A stretch of 32,804 nt of DNA from CAYZZA01 sp964482685 (GCA_964482685.1 CAYZZA010000007.1:1-32804); one strand, 5' to 3'. Positions 8,194 to 16,994 are shown, numbered from the stretch's first letter. Numbers and translations: made by a program. Notes: generated by a model from the letters alone, not told the origin.

Positions 8194-9129
8194 TCATTTT
8201 CGATGTGTATTTTTTTTAATTAATGCACTAATGTTTTTTTGGAACGTTTCGGCCGCATCGTAGCCCATTTCTTTGGCACGTTGATTCATCGCCGCAATTT
8301 CAATAATTGTGGATAAGTTGCGCCCTTCTCGTACAGGCAGAGAAATTTCTGGCACATCTACGTTAAAAATGGTCCTCGTTCCTGTTTCTGTCCCTAAGCG
8401 GTCATACTCCCTGGCTTTGTCCCACAATTCTAATTTTACGACTAAATTGACTGCCTTGCTGTTGCGCACAGCCCCTACCCCAAACAAATTGACAATGTCA
8501 ATTACACCAATCCCACGAATTTCAATCAAGTGTTTCAAAATCTCGGGCGGCTCTCCAAACACACGTCGCTCGTCCATCATATACAATTCGACTCGGTCAT
8601 CCGCAATTAGGCGGTGTCCACGTTGAATCAATTCCAACGCCGTCTCACTTTTTCCAATCCCACTTTCTCCGGTAATCAAAACACCCATGCCATAAATATC
8701 TACTAAGACACCGTGTACAGACAATCGCTCAGCCAACCGCTCTTCTAAAAAATTGGTCACGTTGATGGACACACGTGTTGTTCGGCGGCGTGAGACCAAC
8801 ACTGGAATGTGGTGTTCTTCTGCCATTTGGATCAATTCTTTTGGTGGTTCTAAATCCCTTGAAATCAAAAAAGCAGGGGTTTCTGGGTGACACAACTTGC
8901 GCATCACCATCAATCGCTCGTCTTCTGTCATACCCGAAGAAAACGAAATTTCTGTTCGTCCAAACAACTGAATTCGATCTTGCGGGTAATACGTAAAGTA
9001 CCCGGTCAACTCAAGAGCCGGGCGAGACAAGTCACTTACCGTAATGCTTCGGTTTAAATAGGCACTTCCACTTACAACGCGGATGTCTTCCATCGCATCC
9101 ACTAATTCTTGCACAGTCACATTCGCCAT
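8194..9129 (-). CDS. hprK: HPr kinase/phosphorylase
   Basis: HprK phosphorylates HPr on Ser46 under high fructose-1,6-bisphosphate and reverses this with phosphate, driving CcpA-mediated carbon catabolite control. The 311-residue protein has an N-terminal MurF-like domain and a catalytic C-terminal domain. The latter carries Walker A GESGIGKS (154-161), DD at 177-178 and the HPrK signature IEIRGIGVIDIVNLFGVGAV (202-221). The frame opens at 9162, but AAAGGAG correctly spaced before the ATG at 9129 decides the start (MANVTVQELV). It lies upstream of and close to lgt. Terminator 9229-9268 separates it from the lia-like operon. Confidence 0.96.
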   Translation of the reverse strand: MANVTVQELVDAMEDIRVVSGSAYLNRSITVSDLSRPALELTGYFTYYPQDRIQLFGRTEISFSSGMTEDERLMVMRKLCHPETPAFLISRDLEPPKELIQMAEEHHIPVLVSRRRTTRVSINVTNFLEERLAERLSVHGVLVDIYGMGVLITGESGIGKSETALELIQRGHRLIADDRVELYMMDERRVFGEPPEILKHLIEIRGIGVIDIVNLFGVGAVRNSKAVNLVVKLELWDKAREYDRLGTETGTRTIFNVDVPEISLPVREGRNLSTIIEIAAMNQRAKEMGYDAAETFQKNISALIKKNTHRK

Positions 9130-9228
9130 GATTTTCTCGACTCCTTTTTGGAACTCACACATGTCTGTAAGTTTACCACATTCTCAAGCACTACTTACAC
9201 CTTACTTTCACTCCTTCTTGTCTGCAAC

Positions 9229-9268
9229 AAAAAAAGAGCGAAGACTCATCCGCCTTCGCTCTTTTTTT
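9229..9268 (-). terminator. Intrinsic terminator of the liaXYZ-like operon
   Basis: A 15-bp perfect stem (AAAAAAAGAGCGAAG and its complement) with a 10-nt loop has T and A runs at both ends, so it could work in either direction. It lies about 45 bp after the liaZ-like stop. Confidence 0.9.
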
Positions 9269-9311
9269 AACTTTTGTTCACGTGTTTCTTGCCTCAAACA
9301 TGCTAGGCAGC

Positions 9312-9662
9312 TTACTTGTCAAATAACCATGTGCTCAGCACAGCATTCACAAAGGACATCAAAATCGTAACCAATAAAGCTGTCCCAAAGGAAGAAAACT
9401 GAAAGCCAGAGCCAACGAACACCGATGTTAAATTCAAAATAAGCGCATTGATAATGACACTAAAAAACCCAAACGTTAAAATCGTAATCGGCAATGAGAG
9501 CAAGACAAGAATGGGTTTTATAAAAACATTTAGCAACCCTAAAACAAGACTTGCGCCAATTGCCACAAAAATACTCTCTACGTAAAAGCCACTAATCAAT
9601 CCTGCCAAGGCAAGAAAGATCACAGCGTTTACGAGTATGCGCTGCCACCAATTTAATCTCAT
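9312..9662 (-). CDS. liaZ: YvlD/LiaZ-like phage-holin-superfamily-IV membrane protein
   Basis: This 116-residue protein is almost entirely hydrophobic, with four predicted membrane helices. It has the LGLLNVFIKPILVLLSLPIT block typical of the YvlD family (holin superfamily IV; despite the name, usually chromosomal and not phage-derived). Its start overlaps the stop of the PspC-like gene by one base (TAATG), showing tight coupling. In Enterococcus the third gene of liaXYZ encodes such a protein, and the operon belongs to the LiaFSR envelope-stress regulon; that is family knowledge. The order and families here match, so I use the symbol by analogy. Exact biochemical function is unknown. Confidence 0.8.
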   Translation of the reverse strand: MRLNWWQRILVNAVIFLALAGLISGFYVESIFVAIGASLVLGLLNVFIKPILVLLSLPITILTFGFFSVIINALILNLTSVFVGSGFQFSSFGTALLVTILMSFVNAVLSTWLFDK

Positions 9663-9973
9663 TAAAAGTCACTCCAGTCGCCCTCTTCGACGTCTTCGGC
9701 TGGTTTGCGTTTCTTGTGTGTGTATCCATCTTTTTGATCCTGGAAAGCTTGTCGCCAATCTTTTTTCGGCTTGCTAGACGAATGAGTTTTGGGACCATCT
9801 GGCATCACAAGAGCAAGAATAATGTATAAAGGAATCGTGGAACCGACCCCAATAAACGTGAGAAATACAAATATTACACGTAAGAAAACAGGGTCTACGT
9901 TGAAGTATTCCCCAAGTCCTCCAAGAACACCAAACAAGACTTGATCTTCTCTTGATTTTGTTAGTTTTTTCAT
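9662..9973 (-). CDS. liaY: PspC-domain membrane protein (LiaY/YvlC-like)
   Basis: This 103-residue protein has an N-terminal PspC domain. It includes FGVLGGLGEYFNVDPVFLRV (about residues 14-33), then one hydrophobic helix ending IILALVMPDGP, then a charged cytoplasmic-looking tail rich in K, D and E. PspC proteins respond to membrane stress. In Enterococcus the LiaY protein works with LiaX and LiaZ in antimicrobial-peptide and daptomycin adaptation. AAAGGAGAGACAACC precedes the ATG. It lies 71 bp after the liaX-like gene and is coupled to the holin-like gene after it. Confidence 0.85.
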   Translation of the reverse strand: MKKLTKSREDQVLFGVLGGLGEYFNVDPVFLRVIFVFLTFIGVGSTIPLYIILALVMPDGPKTHSSSKPKKDWRQAFQDQKDGYTHKKRKPAEDVEEGDWSDF

Positions 9974-10044
9974 GGTTGTCTCTCCTTTGCTTCGTTTCTA
10001 AATGCATCTCAATGTTGGAACGTTTTCAGGTGTTTATTCGGTTG

Positions 10045-11619
10045 TTACTCCGTCTCACTTGAGTCTTTCAATAAAATGTTACCTGTTGTGGATGTCGCTG
10101 TTAGTTTAAGCGGGGTTCCTTCTTCAATGCGTCTAAAGCGTCTTGTTTTATGCGCTTTGTCTGTTTGTTCCGTCACCACTTCTTCGTTGCTTAAACGACT
10201 GTAAATCTGTCCAAAATTGGTCGCTACCTCACCATCGACTTCCATCGTAGAAGGAATGGCTACTTTGACCATCCCATTGACAGACGAGACATCCAAACGG
10301 GTACTAGTAGAACCAGTTAGTGTGACACGAATGGTCCCGTTTACCGTAGAAGCTTGTGTGTTGTCTAATGCTCCTTGGAGGATCAAATCGCCATTGATGG
10401 TATGAATCAATGCATCTCGAAGTGCACTATCTTTGATGCTGACATCTCCATTGGTGCCCTTTGTCTCAAGCATGACCGCATCTACTTTTCGGAAAAGAAG
10501 ATCACCGTTTGTGTTTTTAACGTAGACGTCTTTTCCACGGTACTCTTCAAGTGTGATGTGGCCATTCAATACATGAATGGCAGTGTAATCATACACTCTT
10601 TCCGGAAGATATACTTTGATGTGACAGCGAATCCGCTTGTTGGGTACGTGGAAGGTCAATTCTTCTTCGTTTTCTTCTATGCGCGCCCGTTCATGGAACG
10701 CTTCTAGTGGCGTTTGTTCGTCGAGCGCGCCATAAATTTTGATTTGCGCTTCAATAGTGATGTCCGAGGACGTGGTAGAGTGAATCGTCACATTTCCGTT
10801 CGCCAATTTAAAGTCCAAAATGGTGGCAGAACTGTTTGGAAATACAAAGGTCTCTGATACTTTCGTAGACACTAAACTTGGAACTTTGATGTTCCACTCT
10901 TCCCAATCGACATTGTCGGACACTTTTTCAAACGTCTTTTTCAATGTTTGGGATACGTCTGTTCCAACTTTCGAAATGGTTTCACTCAACTGATTCCACG
11001 CACCAGAGGCCGCTTCTTTCCAATTTTCCGGAACATCTAACTGTTCTTTAATTTTTTTGGCTTGGGTGGACCACTGTTCCATTTTAATCGATTGCAACCG
11101 TTCGTAGGTCTCTTCCTTCATTTCTAGAAGAGCCTGCTTCTTATCTTCAAGAACGTCTAGTTCTTTGCGGACCGTTTGATATGCAGTAGATGGCTCTTGT
11201 TCAAGTTCGTCTAAATCTTCCATTGCTTGAAGATGAATCAGCTCGGTTTCTTTGTCTTGAATCGTACGTGTGACGGCCTTCAAACGGCTCTCCACTTGAT
11301 CCAATTTGACTGAGTAACGAGCCGCTTCGTTGGAGAGGGCTTCTAATTTCTGCTCAAGTTGTGCATGTGGACTCTCTGTCTTATCTTCTTCATCTGACCC
11401 GTCTTCGGTCTCATTGGCGAAGACTTCGGGTGCATCCGTCGATGCCTGTTCTTCTTTTGCGTCAAAAGAAGATTCTGTGGAATAATCAGGTTGTGCGTAG
11501 TCCTTTTCTACTGAAGCTTTGGTTTCTTTTTTGGCGATTGTTTCTAATAAATCAAGGGCTTCTTCTGTCGAGAGGATGCCTTGTTTGACTAATTCTAAGA
11601 TTCTTTCACGTTCTTTCAT
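10045..11619 (-). CDS. liaX: LiaX/YvlB-like protein: SHOCT-like N-terminus, coiled coil, DUF4097 beta domain
   Basis: The 524-residue protein has three parts. Residues 1-30 (ERERILELVKQGILSTEEAL and on) match the short N-terminal helix pair of YvlB/LiaX. Residues about 60-230 are acidic and strongly coiled-coil. Residues about 265-520 are a repetitive beta-rich DUF4097 domain, with recurring NGDL/NGTI/NGMV turns. No signal peptide is visible, although enterococcal LiaX is found at the surface and senses daptomycin and antimicrobial peptides. Followed by PspC and YvlD-type genes, it forms a full liaXYZ-like operon with its own promoter. No liaFSR genes are in this window. Confidence 0.82.
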   Translation of the reverse strand: MKERERILELVKQGILSTEEALDLLETIAKKETKASVEKDYAQPDYSTESSFDAKEEQASTDAPEVFANETEDGSDEEDKTESPHAQLEQKLEALSNEAARYSVKLDQVESRLKAVTRTIQDKETELIHLQAMEDLDELEQEPSTAYQTVRKELDVLEDKKQALLEMKEETYERLQSIKMEQWSTQAKKIKEQLDVPENWKEAASGAWNQLSETISKVGTDVSQTLKKTFEKVSDNVDWEEWNIKVPSLVSTKVSETFVFPNSSATILDFKLANGNVTIHSTTSSDITIEAQIKIYGALDEQTPLEAFHERARIEENEEELTFHVPNKRIRCHIKVYLPERVYDYTAIHVLNGHITLEEYRGKDVYVKNTNGDLLFRKVDAVMLETKGTNGDVSIKDSALRDALIHTINGDLILQGALDNTQASTVNGTIRVTLTGSTSTRLDVSSVNGMVKVAIPSTMEVDGEVATNFGQIYSRLSNEEVVTEQTDKAHKTRRFRRIEEGTPLKLTATSTTGNILLKDSSETE

Positions 11620-11687
11620 GAATAATTCCTCCTTATATATGGACGAAACATGCTACTGGACGAAGGGATGTGTATAAATCCGTGTCT

Positions 11688-11716
11688 TCTATACCTTTAG
11701 TATGCATGAAAGACAA
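11688..11716 (-). promoter_or_regulatory. Promoter of the liaXYZ-like operon
   Basis: On the minus strand there is a -35 TTGTCT (11716-11711), an exact 17-bp spacer and a -10 TATAGA (11693-11688). It lies about 70 bp before liaX. AGAC and GTCT half-sites lie at and upstream of the -35, but I cannot assign them to LiaR. Confidence 0.6.
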
Positions 11717-11768
11717 AAAAACGTCATGGGTCTAAAGAACGATATTTTCTCTTTTTGAGAAAACATTC

Positions 11769-14600
11769 TTAGTTATACGTGCGATTTAGGACTTTCTTGA
11801 GGTAAAAGCCTGTATAGCTTTCCGGTACGTCCGCAATTTCTTCCGGGGTACCCGTTGCAATTACTTGTCCGCCCCCGTCGCCACCTTCTGGTCCTAAGTC
11901 AACAATATAGTCTGCGGTTTTAATCACATCTAGATTGTGTTCAATGACTAGCACCGTGTTTCCACTGTCAACCAATCGGTTTAACACAACCAACAAGCGC
12001 GCAATGTCATCTGTATGCAGACCAGTAGTGGGTTCATCTAAAATATAAAAATTTTTGCCGTTGGAGCGTTTGTGCAACTCACTTGCCAGTTTCATCCGTT
12101 GAGCTTCTCCTCCAGATAAAGTGGTAGCGGGTTGCCCAAGCGTCACGTATCCAAGTCCAACATCTAAAATCGTTTGTAGTTTGCGTTTGATTTTAGGTAT
12201 GTTGCTAAAGAACTCAGTGGCTTCTTCGATGGTCATTGCTAGAACTTCGGCAATATTTTTGCCTTTGTAACGAATCTCAAGAGTTTCAGAATTGTAGCGG
12301 GTTCCCCGACACACTTCGCACGGCACATACACATCTGGGAGAAAGTGCATTTCAATTTTTAAAATCCCATCCCCCCGGCACGCTTCACAGCGTCCGCCTT
12401 TGACGTTAAAACTAAAACGTCCTTTTTTGTAGCCACGCATCTTGGCTTCGTTTGTGGAGGCAAATAAATCTCTCACGTCATCGAAGACACTGGTGTATGT
12501 GGCGGGGTTGCTTCGTGGAGTACGGCCAATCGGACTTTGGTCAATGCTAACCACTTTTTCTAATTGCTCGTGTCCGGTGATAGCTGTGAATTTGCCCGTT
12601 ACTTTTTTGGATCGGTTCAATTCATGCGCCAATGCTTTTTTCAACACCGCATTGACTAGGGAGCTTTTCCCAGATCCCGAGACACCCGTGACTGCAATAA
12701 ATTTTCCTAACGGAAAGTCAACCGTTATGTTTTTTAAGTTGTTTTCTTTGGCGCCTGTGATACGAACGGTCCCAACGTTTTCTGTTCTGCGCTCCGCTGG
12801 GACAGGAATACGTTTTCGTCCTGATAAATAGGCACCGGTAATGGAGTCTTTGTCTTGCTCCACTTCAAGTGGAGTACCACTGGAGACGATTTCGCCACCC
12901 TTTTCACCTGCACCTGGGCCCATATCAATTAAATAGTCTGAGGCTCGCATCGTGTCTTCATCGTGTTCAACGACAATTAATGTATTGCCCAAATCACGCA
13001 TTTTCTTCAACGACTCAATCAATCGATCATTGTCACGTTGGTGCAACCCAATCGAAGGTTCATCTAAAATGTAGAGGACCCCAGATAAGTTGGATCCAAT
13101 TTGAGTAGCCAAGCGAATCCGCTGTGCTTCTCCACCAGACAAACTTCCAGCTTTTCGACTCAAGGTCAAATAATCCAACCCAACATTTTCTAAAAAATCA
13201 AGTCGGTCTAAAATTTCTTTTTTAATTGGAGCCGCAATCAACGTGTTATTGGCCGTTAAATCTAATTTTGAAAAGAATACTCGGCTGTCTTTAATGGCCA
13301 AATCACTGACTTCGGCAATGTCTGCGCCTTGTACTTTGACAGAAAGAGCTTCTCGGCTCAGACGCTTGCCTTTGCAAACGGGACAATTCAGTTCAGTCAT
13401 AAACTGAAGCATTTGTCTGCGGGTAAAATCACTGCTTGTTTCATGGTAGCGCCGTTTGATGTTGACAAGGACGCCTTCAAACGGCAAGGTCGTATCGCGA
13501 ACTGAGCCAAATTCATTGTGATAATGAAAGTGAAACGTCTCCGCTCCCGACCCGTGCAACAACAGCTCTTGTTGATTTTTTGGCAAGGTGTCAAACGGAA
13601 CCTCCATATCAATGCCAAACGCGTGACACGCTTGTTCCAACATCTGAGGATAATATGTCGAACTGACGGGTTCCCACGGCACTAATGCCCCTTCTTTCAA
13701 TGAAAGTGTTCGGTCTGGTACAACTAAATCCACATCGACTTCAAGTTTGGTGCCAAGTCCATCACATTCTGGGCAAGCCCCAAATGGGGCGTTAAAAGAA
13801 AACAAGCGTGGCTCAAGTTCCGGCATCGTAAATCCACACTTTGGACAGGCATGGTGCTCGCTAAACAGTTCTTCTTCGCCATCAATGACGTCTGACAAGG
13901 CATATCCATCCGCTAAGTCTAACGCGGTCTCCAGTGAATCAAACACCCGTGAGCGAATGCCTTCTTTAATAACAATTCGGTCTACAACTACTGCGATGTC
14001 ATGCTTTTTGTTTTTTTCTAGTTCAATGTCATCCGCAATATCTAGCAGTTCGCCGTCAACGCGGATGCGAACATACCCACTTTTTTTAATTTTTTCCAAT
14101 ATTTTTTTGTGCTGCCCTTTTTTCCCCGTTACAATAGGCGCCAAAATTTGAAGGCGCGTTTTTTCTGGATAACTCATGACACGGTCAACCATTTGTTCAA
14201 CCGTTTGACTTGAAATTACCGTCCCATCGTTTGGACAAATCGGTGTACCGATTCTGGCATACAGCAAACGCAGATAATCGTTGATTTCCGTCACCGTTCC
14301 AACAGTCGAACGAGGATTGTTGCTCGTTGTTTTTTGGTCAATCGAAATCGCTGGACTCAGCCCGTCAATGCTGTCAACGTCTGGTTTATCCATTTGGCCT
14401 AAAAATTGTCTCGCATACGCAGACAAACTTTCTACGTAGCGTCTTTGTCCTTCTGCATACAACGTATCAAATGCCAAGGAACTTTTCCCAGACCCGGATA
14501 GTCCCGTAATGACGACTAATTGATCGCGCGGAATGGTGACATCTATGTCTTTTAGGTTGTGTGAGCGTGCGCCCCGCACAACAATGTTTTTATTTGCCAT
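11769..14600 (-). CDS. uvrA: Excinuclease ABC subunit A
   Basis: UvrA is the damage-recognition ATPase of nucleotide excision repair and loads UvrB. The 943-residue protein has two ABC ATPase modules. The first has Walker A GLSGSGKS (33-40), a zinc site CPKCGF/CPECDG and the signature LSGGEAQRIRL. The second has GVSGSGKSS, the zinc finger CEACRGDG/CEVCRGTRY and LSGGEAQRMKL with ILDEPTTGLH. The frame is open 99 codons further upstream, but that extension is unlike any UvrA. The ATG at 14600, with GGAAG 8 nt before it and the sequence MANKNIVVRGARSHNL, is the start. uvrB, its usual neighbour, is absent. No LexA-type box was recognised upstream. Confidence 0.96.
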   Translation of the reverse strand: MANKNIVVRGARSHNLKDIDVTIPRDQLVVITGLSGSGKSSLAFDTLYAEGQRRYVESLSAYARQFLGQMDKPDVDSIDGLSPAISIDQKTTSNNPRSTVGTVTEINDYLRLLYARIGTPICPNDGTVISSQTVEQMVDRVMSYPEKTRLQILAPIVTGKKGQHKKILEKIKKSGYVRIRVDGELLDIADDIELEKNKKHDIAVVVDRIVIKEGIRSRVFDSLETALDLADGYALSDVIDGEEELFSEHHACPKCGFTMPELEPRLFSFNAPFGACPECDGLGTKLEVDVDLVVPDRTLSLKEGALVPWEPVSSTYYPQMLEQACHAFGIDMEVPFDTLPKNQQELLLHGSGAETFHFHYHNEFGSVRDTTLPFEGVLVNIKRRYHETSSDFTRRQMLQFMTELNCPVCKGKRLSREALSVKVQGADIAEVSDLAIKDSRVFFSKLDLTANNTLIAAPIKKEILDRLDFLENVGLDYLTLSRKAGSLSGGEAQRIRLATQIGSNLSGVLYILDEPSIGLHQRDNDRLIESLKKMRDLGNTLIVVEHDEDTMRASDYLIDMGPGAGEKGGEIVSSGTPLEVEQDKDSITGAYLSGRKRIPVPAERRTENVGTVRITGAKENNLKNITVDFPLGKFIAVTGVSGSGKSSLVNAVLKKALAHELNRSKKVTGKFTAITGHEQLEKVVSIDQSPIGRTPRSNPATYTSVFDDVRDLFASTNEAKMRGYKKGRFSFNVKGGRCEACRGDGILKIEMHFLPDVYVPCEVCRGTRYNSETLEIRYKGKNIAEVLAMTIEEATEFFSNIPKIKRKLQTILDVGLGYVTLGQPATTLSGGEAQRMKLASELHKRSNGKNFYILDEPTTGLHTDDIARLLVVLNRLVDSGNTVLVIEHNLDVIKTADYIVDLGPEGGDGGGQVIATGTPEEIADVPESYTGFYLKKVLNRTYN

Positions 14601-14708
14601 GTAGATAACTTCCTTTTCTATGGTCTCGTCTTCTTCTTTAGTATGACAGTTTGCTAGTTTAAAATCGACTAGAGTGATTGTGTCTAGCCACGTCTTGGAG
14701 ACTAGCGG

Positions 14709-14737
14709 AAAAAAGAGGATAGGCGTGGCCCATCCTC
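14709..14737 (-). terminator. Intrinsic terminator of the HD-domain gene
   Basis: On the minus strand GAGGATGGGC and GCCTATCCTC form a 10-bp stem with one mismatch and a 3-nt loop, followed by TTTTTT. It means uvrA needs its own promoter in 14601-14708. A TGT-CATACT element at about 14638-14646 is a weak candidate. Confidence 0.85.
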
Positions 14738-14769
14738 CCCGTATCTTTAGTTTAGCATACTTTCTCCGC

Positions 14770-15426
14770 TCATGTGAACAAGTGTTCTGCTTCATGTGCA
14801 GCCACGATTGACTGGGTACGTTCTTGTAAGGTTTGTTGATTGATAAAGTTTGCCCGCAACATATCGGGCAAGACTTCCGCCAAGAAATACCGGACACTTT
14901 GCAACTCTTTGAATCTTAAAATCGTATGCAACGATTCTTCATAAATTTCGGTATACAATGGCTCTGGGTTGTTGCGTTGAATTTCTCCAAACGATTCATA
15001 CAATAAATCGACTTTATCCGCTACGGACAATAGCTTGCCTTCTAAGGTGTCGTCTTTGCCTTCTGAAAAAAGGCGTTTGTAGACGTCTTGGAATGCATCT
15101 GGAATTTCATTGGCAATAAAATTATGGGTCATTTTTTCTTCCACGTTGGCCAAATGGGCACGCAGTTGTGGATCAGCATATTTTACAGGCGTTTTGATGT
15201 CTCCCATAAACAATTCTGGATAATCATGGTTCAATGCTTTTTCATACAAGGCTCGCCAGTCAACCGGTGTACCTGCTTGTTCTTCGGCTATCCCTAAAAA
15301 CTGAGCAATTTTGGTGACTTTAAAGGAATGAGCTGCAACAGAGTGTTCTTGGTATTTAAATTTCCCTGGACATCGGTAAATCATTTCTAAATCACTTAAA
15401 CTTTTAAAATAATGGTGCATCCCCAT
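14770..15426 (-). CDS. YfbR-like HD-domain phosphohydrolase (probable 5'-deoxynucleotidase)
   Basis: The 218-residue protein has an HD metal site in the same positions as E. coli YfbR: H33 (in VAAHSF), H67-D68 (in NHDYPE) and D137 (in SVADKVD). YfbR dephosphorylates deoxynucleoside 5'-monophosphates; the activity here is inferred from motif and spacing. The frame extends upstream to 15573, but that part is compositionally odd and crosses the promoter. AAGGGG 9 nt before the ATG at 15426 sets the start. The gene has its own promoter and terminator, so it is monocistronic, divergent from fabV and upstream of uvrA. A nucleotide-pool role beside a repair gene is plausible but unproven. Confidence 0.85.
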   Translation of the reverse strand: MGMHHYFKSLSDLEMIYRCPGKFKYQEHSVAAHSFKVTKIAQFLGIAEEQAGTPVDWRALYEKALNHDYPELFMGDIKTPVKYADPQLRAHLANVEEKMTHNFIANEIPDAFQDVYKRLFSEGKDDTLEGKLLSVADKVDLLYESFGEIQRNNPEPLYTEIYEESLHTILRFKELQSVRYFLAEVLPDMLRANFINQQTLQERTQSIVAAHEAEHLFT

Positions 15427-15457
15427 TGAAACCATCCCCTTCTTGTATATTTTGACT

Positions 15458-15486
15458 ATCCTATCATAAGAGGGCATGTTTGACAA
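15458..15486 (-). promoter_or_regulatory. Promoter of the HD-domain gene
   Basis: On the minus strand there is a -35 TTGTCA (15486-15481), a 17-bp spacer and a -10 TAGGAT (15463-15458) with an extended TGA. It lies about 30 bp before the chosen start and rules out the longer reading frame. Confidence 0.65.
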
Positions 15487-15589
15487 TCCTCGTACAGAGC
15501 GACAACTAACTCCTATCCTTATTTGTGACCCTCTACTTCTAAAGGATTCGTTAAATTTCTCTTGAATATGCATTTTGGCATGATTTTTC

Positions 15590-15598
15590 TGGTAGTAT
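15590..15598 (+). promoter_or_regulatory. Possible extended -10 promoter of fabV
   Basis: TGG followed by TAGTAT lies about 33 bp before the fabV ATG. The -35 is weak. An ATGC/GCAT inverted repeat lies just upstream. No FabT- or FapR-like palindrome was recognised. Confidence 0.35.
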
Positions 15599-15631
15599 GC
15601 GAATACAAGATGGAATGGAGGCTACTTATCT

Positions 15632-16828
15632 ATGTTGACGTTTGAACAAAAAGTACGTGGAAATATTTCCCTAAGTGTCAACCCACTTGGGTGCAAACAA
15701 GAAGTACACAATCAAATTAACTACGTAAAAGAAAAAGGCACCTATGAAGCGCCTAAAAAAGTATTGGTCATTGGGGCTTCTTCTAGTTATGGCCTAGCCA
15801 CACGCATTAGCTTGGCCTTTGGAGCGGGGGCCGATACCATTGGTGTCTCTTTTGAAAAAGGTCCGCGAAGCGAGCGGTCTTTAGGTTCAGCCGGATGGTA
15901 TAACAACATTGCGTTTCGTGAAGCAGCTGAAAAAGAAGGCTTGATTGCCAAAAACTTTGTTCAAGACGCATTCAGCCACGAAACCAAGCAAGATGTAATT
16001 GACTACATCAAAAAAGAGTTTGGTGGAAAAGTCGACTTGGTTGTCTATAGTTTAGCAAGTGGAGTCCGCGTCGATCCAGATACAGGCCAAATGTATACTT
16101 CTTCTATTAAAGCAATTGGCGACCCTGTTATAGGGCCTCATATCAATATGCAAAAACAAGAGTTTTACACAGAGACACTCGACCCCGCAACGGACCAAGA
16201 AATTGCCGATACCGTTAAAGTGATGGGTGGCAAAGATTGGTATTTATGGATGAAGGCCCTTAAAGAAGCGGATGTCTTAGCAGACGGAGTGCTCACTACC
16301 AACTATTCCTACATTGGCTCTGAACTCAACCATCCTTATTATGGCGGCGGAACACTTGGACGTGCCAAAGCAGATTGTGATGAAAAGGCCAAAGACATCA
16401 ACGAGTTACTGGAAGACATTGAAGGAAAAGCTCTCATTGTAGTAGCCACTGCGGTCACCACAAAAGCCAGTTCAGTTATTCCGTTTTTCCCTGTCTATTG
16501 TATCGCCCTCTATAAAGTGATGAGTGACAAAGGAACCCACGAAAGCCCCATCATGCATCAAGACCGCATTTACCGCGACATGATTTATGGTAAACATGCA
16601 GAGTACGACGAAGAAGGACGTTTGAGACCAGACAGCTGGGAACTCGACAGCGATACACAAGCTCAAACCAAAGCTTTAATTCTTACTTTAACAGAAGACA
16701 ATTTTGACACAGACCTTACGGCGTATGACTTGTTGTACAAAGAATTTTCTGTTCTAAGTGGTTTTCATGTGGATCATTACGTGGAAGAACCTGTTACTTT
16801 AGAAGACTTAAAAAGTTGGACATATTAA
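15632..16828 (+). CDS. fabV: Trans-2-enoyl-ACP/CoA reductase, FabV/Ter family
   Basis: The 398-residue protein is full length for the FabV/Ter family, NADH-dependent enoyl reductases that finish fatty-acid elongation. The cofactor loop reads VIGASSSYGLATR (residues 46-58). The long FabV-type substrate loop holds Y226 (YSYIG) and the catalytic Y-X8-K pair Y237 and K246 (PYYGGGTLGRAK). FabV enzymes are distinct from FabI and FabK and are often poorly inhibited by triclosan; that is family knowledge. GGAG precedes the ATG. The gene stands alone on the plus strand, ending in a strong terminator, outside any fab cluster. It may be the only enoyl reductase or a second one; the window cannot tell. 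Confidence 0.95.
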   Translation: MLTFEQKVRGNISLSVNPLGCKQEVHNQINYVKEKGTYEAPKKVLVIGASSSYGLATRISLAFGAGADTIGVSFEKGPRSERSLGSAGWYNNIAFREAAEKEGLIAKNFVQDAFSHETKQDVIDYIKKEFGGKVDLVVYSLASGVRVDPDTGQMYTSSIKAIGDPVIGPHINMQKQEFYTETLDPATDQEIADTVKVMGGKDWYLWMKALKEADVLADGVLTTNYSYIGSELNHPYYGGGTLGRAKADCDEKAKDINELLEDIEGKALIVVATAVTTKASSVIPFFPVYCIALYKVMSDKGTHESPIMHQDRIYRDMIYGKHAEYDEEGRLRPDSWELDSDTQAQTKALILTLTEDNFDTDLTAYDLLYKEFSVLSGFHVDHYVEEPVTLEDLKSWTY

Positions 16829-16885
16829 GTCCCAAATCGTTTTTACTGATGTATCCAACGGAGTGGCCTTTTTGGCTTCTACCCG

Positions 16886-16930
16886 AAAAAAAGACCGTCC
16901 CACACTTTTCGTGGATGACGGTCTTTTTTT
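16886..16930. terminator. Bidirectional terminator between fabV and minJ-like gene
   Basis: A 14-bp perfect stem (AAAAAAAGACCGTC and its complement) holds an inner CCAC/GTGG stem and has T and A runs at both ends. It serves fabV (plus) and probably the convergent minJ-like gene (minus). Confidence 0.9.
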
Positions 16931-16994
16931 CTTTTAATATACGTGAAACGTTTGTTGGATAATATGAATTTATCTAGAGTTGCTTTTCGATTTG

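Noticed and set aside
9312..9662. Prophage remnant suggested by the holin-like protein
   Set aside because: The YvlD family is chromosomal and pairs with PspC in Bacillota; no other phage gene is nearby.
12301..12831. Plus-strand ORFs of 100 or more codons inside uvrA and pgm
   Set aside because: They are antisense shadows of strongly conserved genes with no ribosome sites.
14601..14897. N-terminal extension of uvrA by 99 codons
   Set aside because: It crosses a terminator, has no ribosome site and does not resemble UvrA; the ATG at 14600 has both a ribosome site and the family N-terminus.
15427..15573. N-terminal extension of the HD-domain protein
   Set aside because: It overlaps a good promoter (15458-15486), and the HD residues fall in the YfbR positions only from the shorter start.
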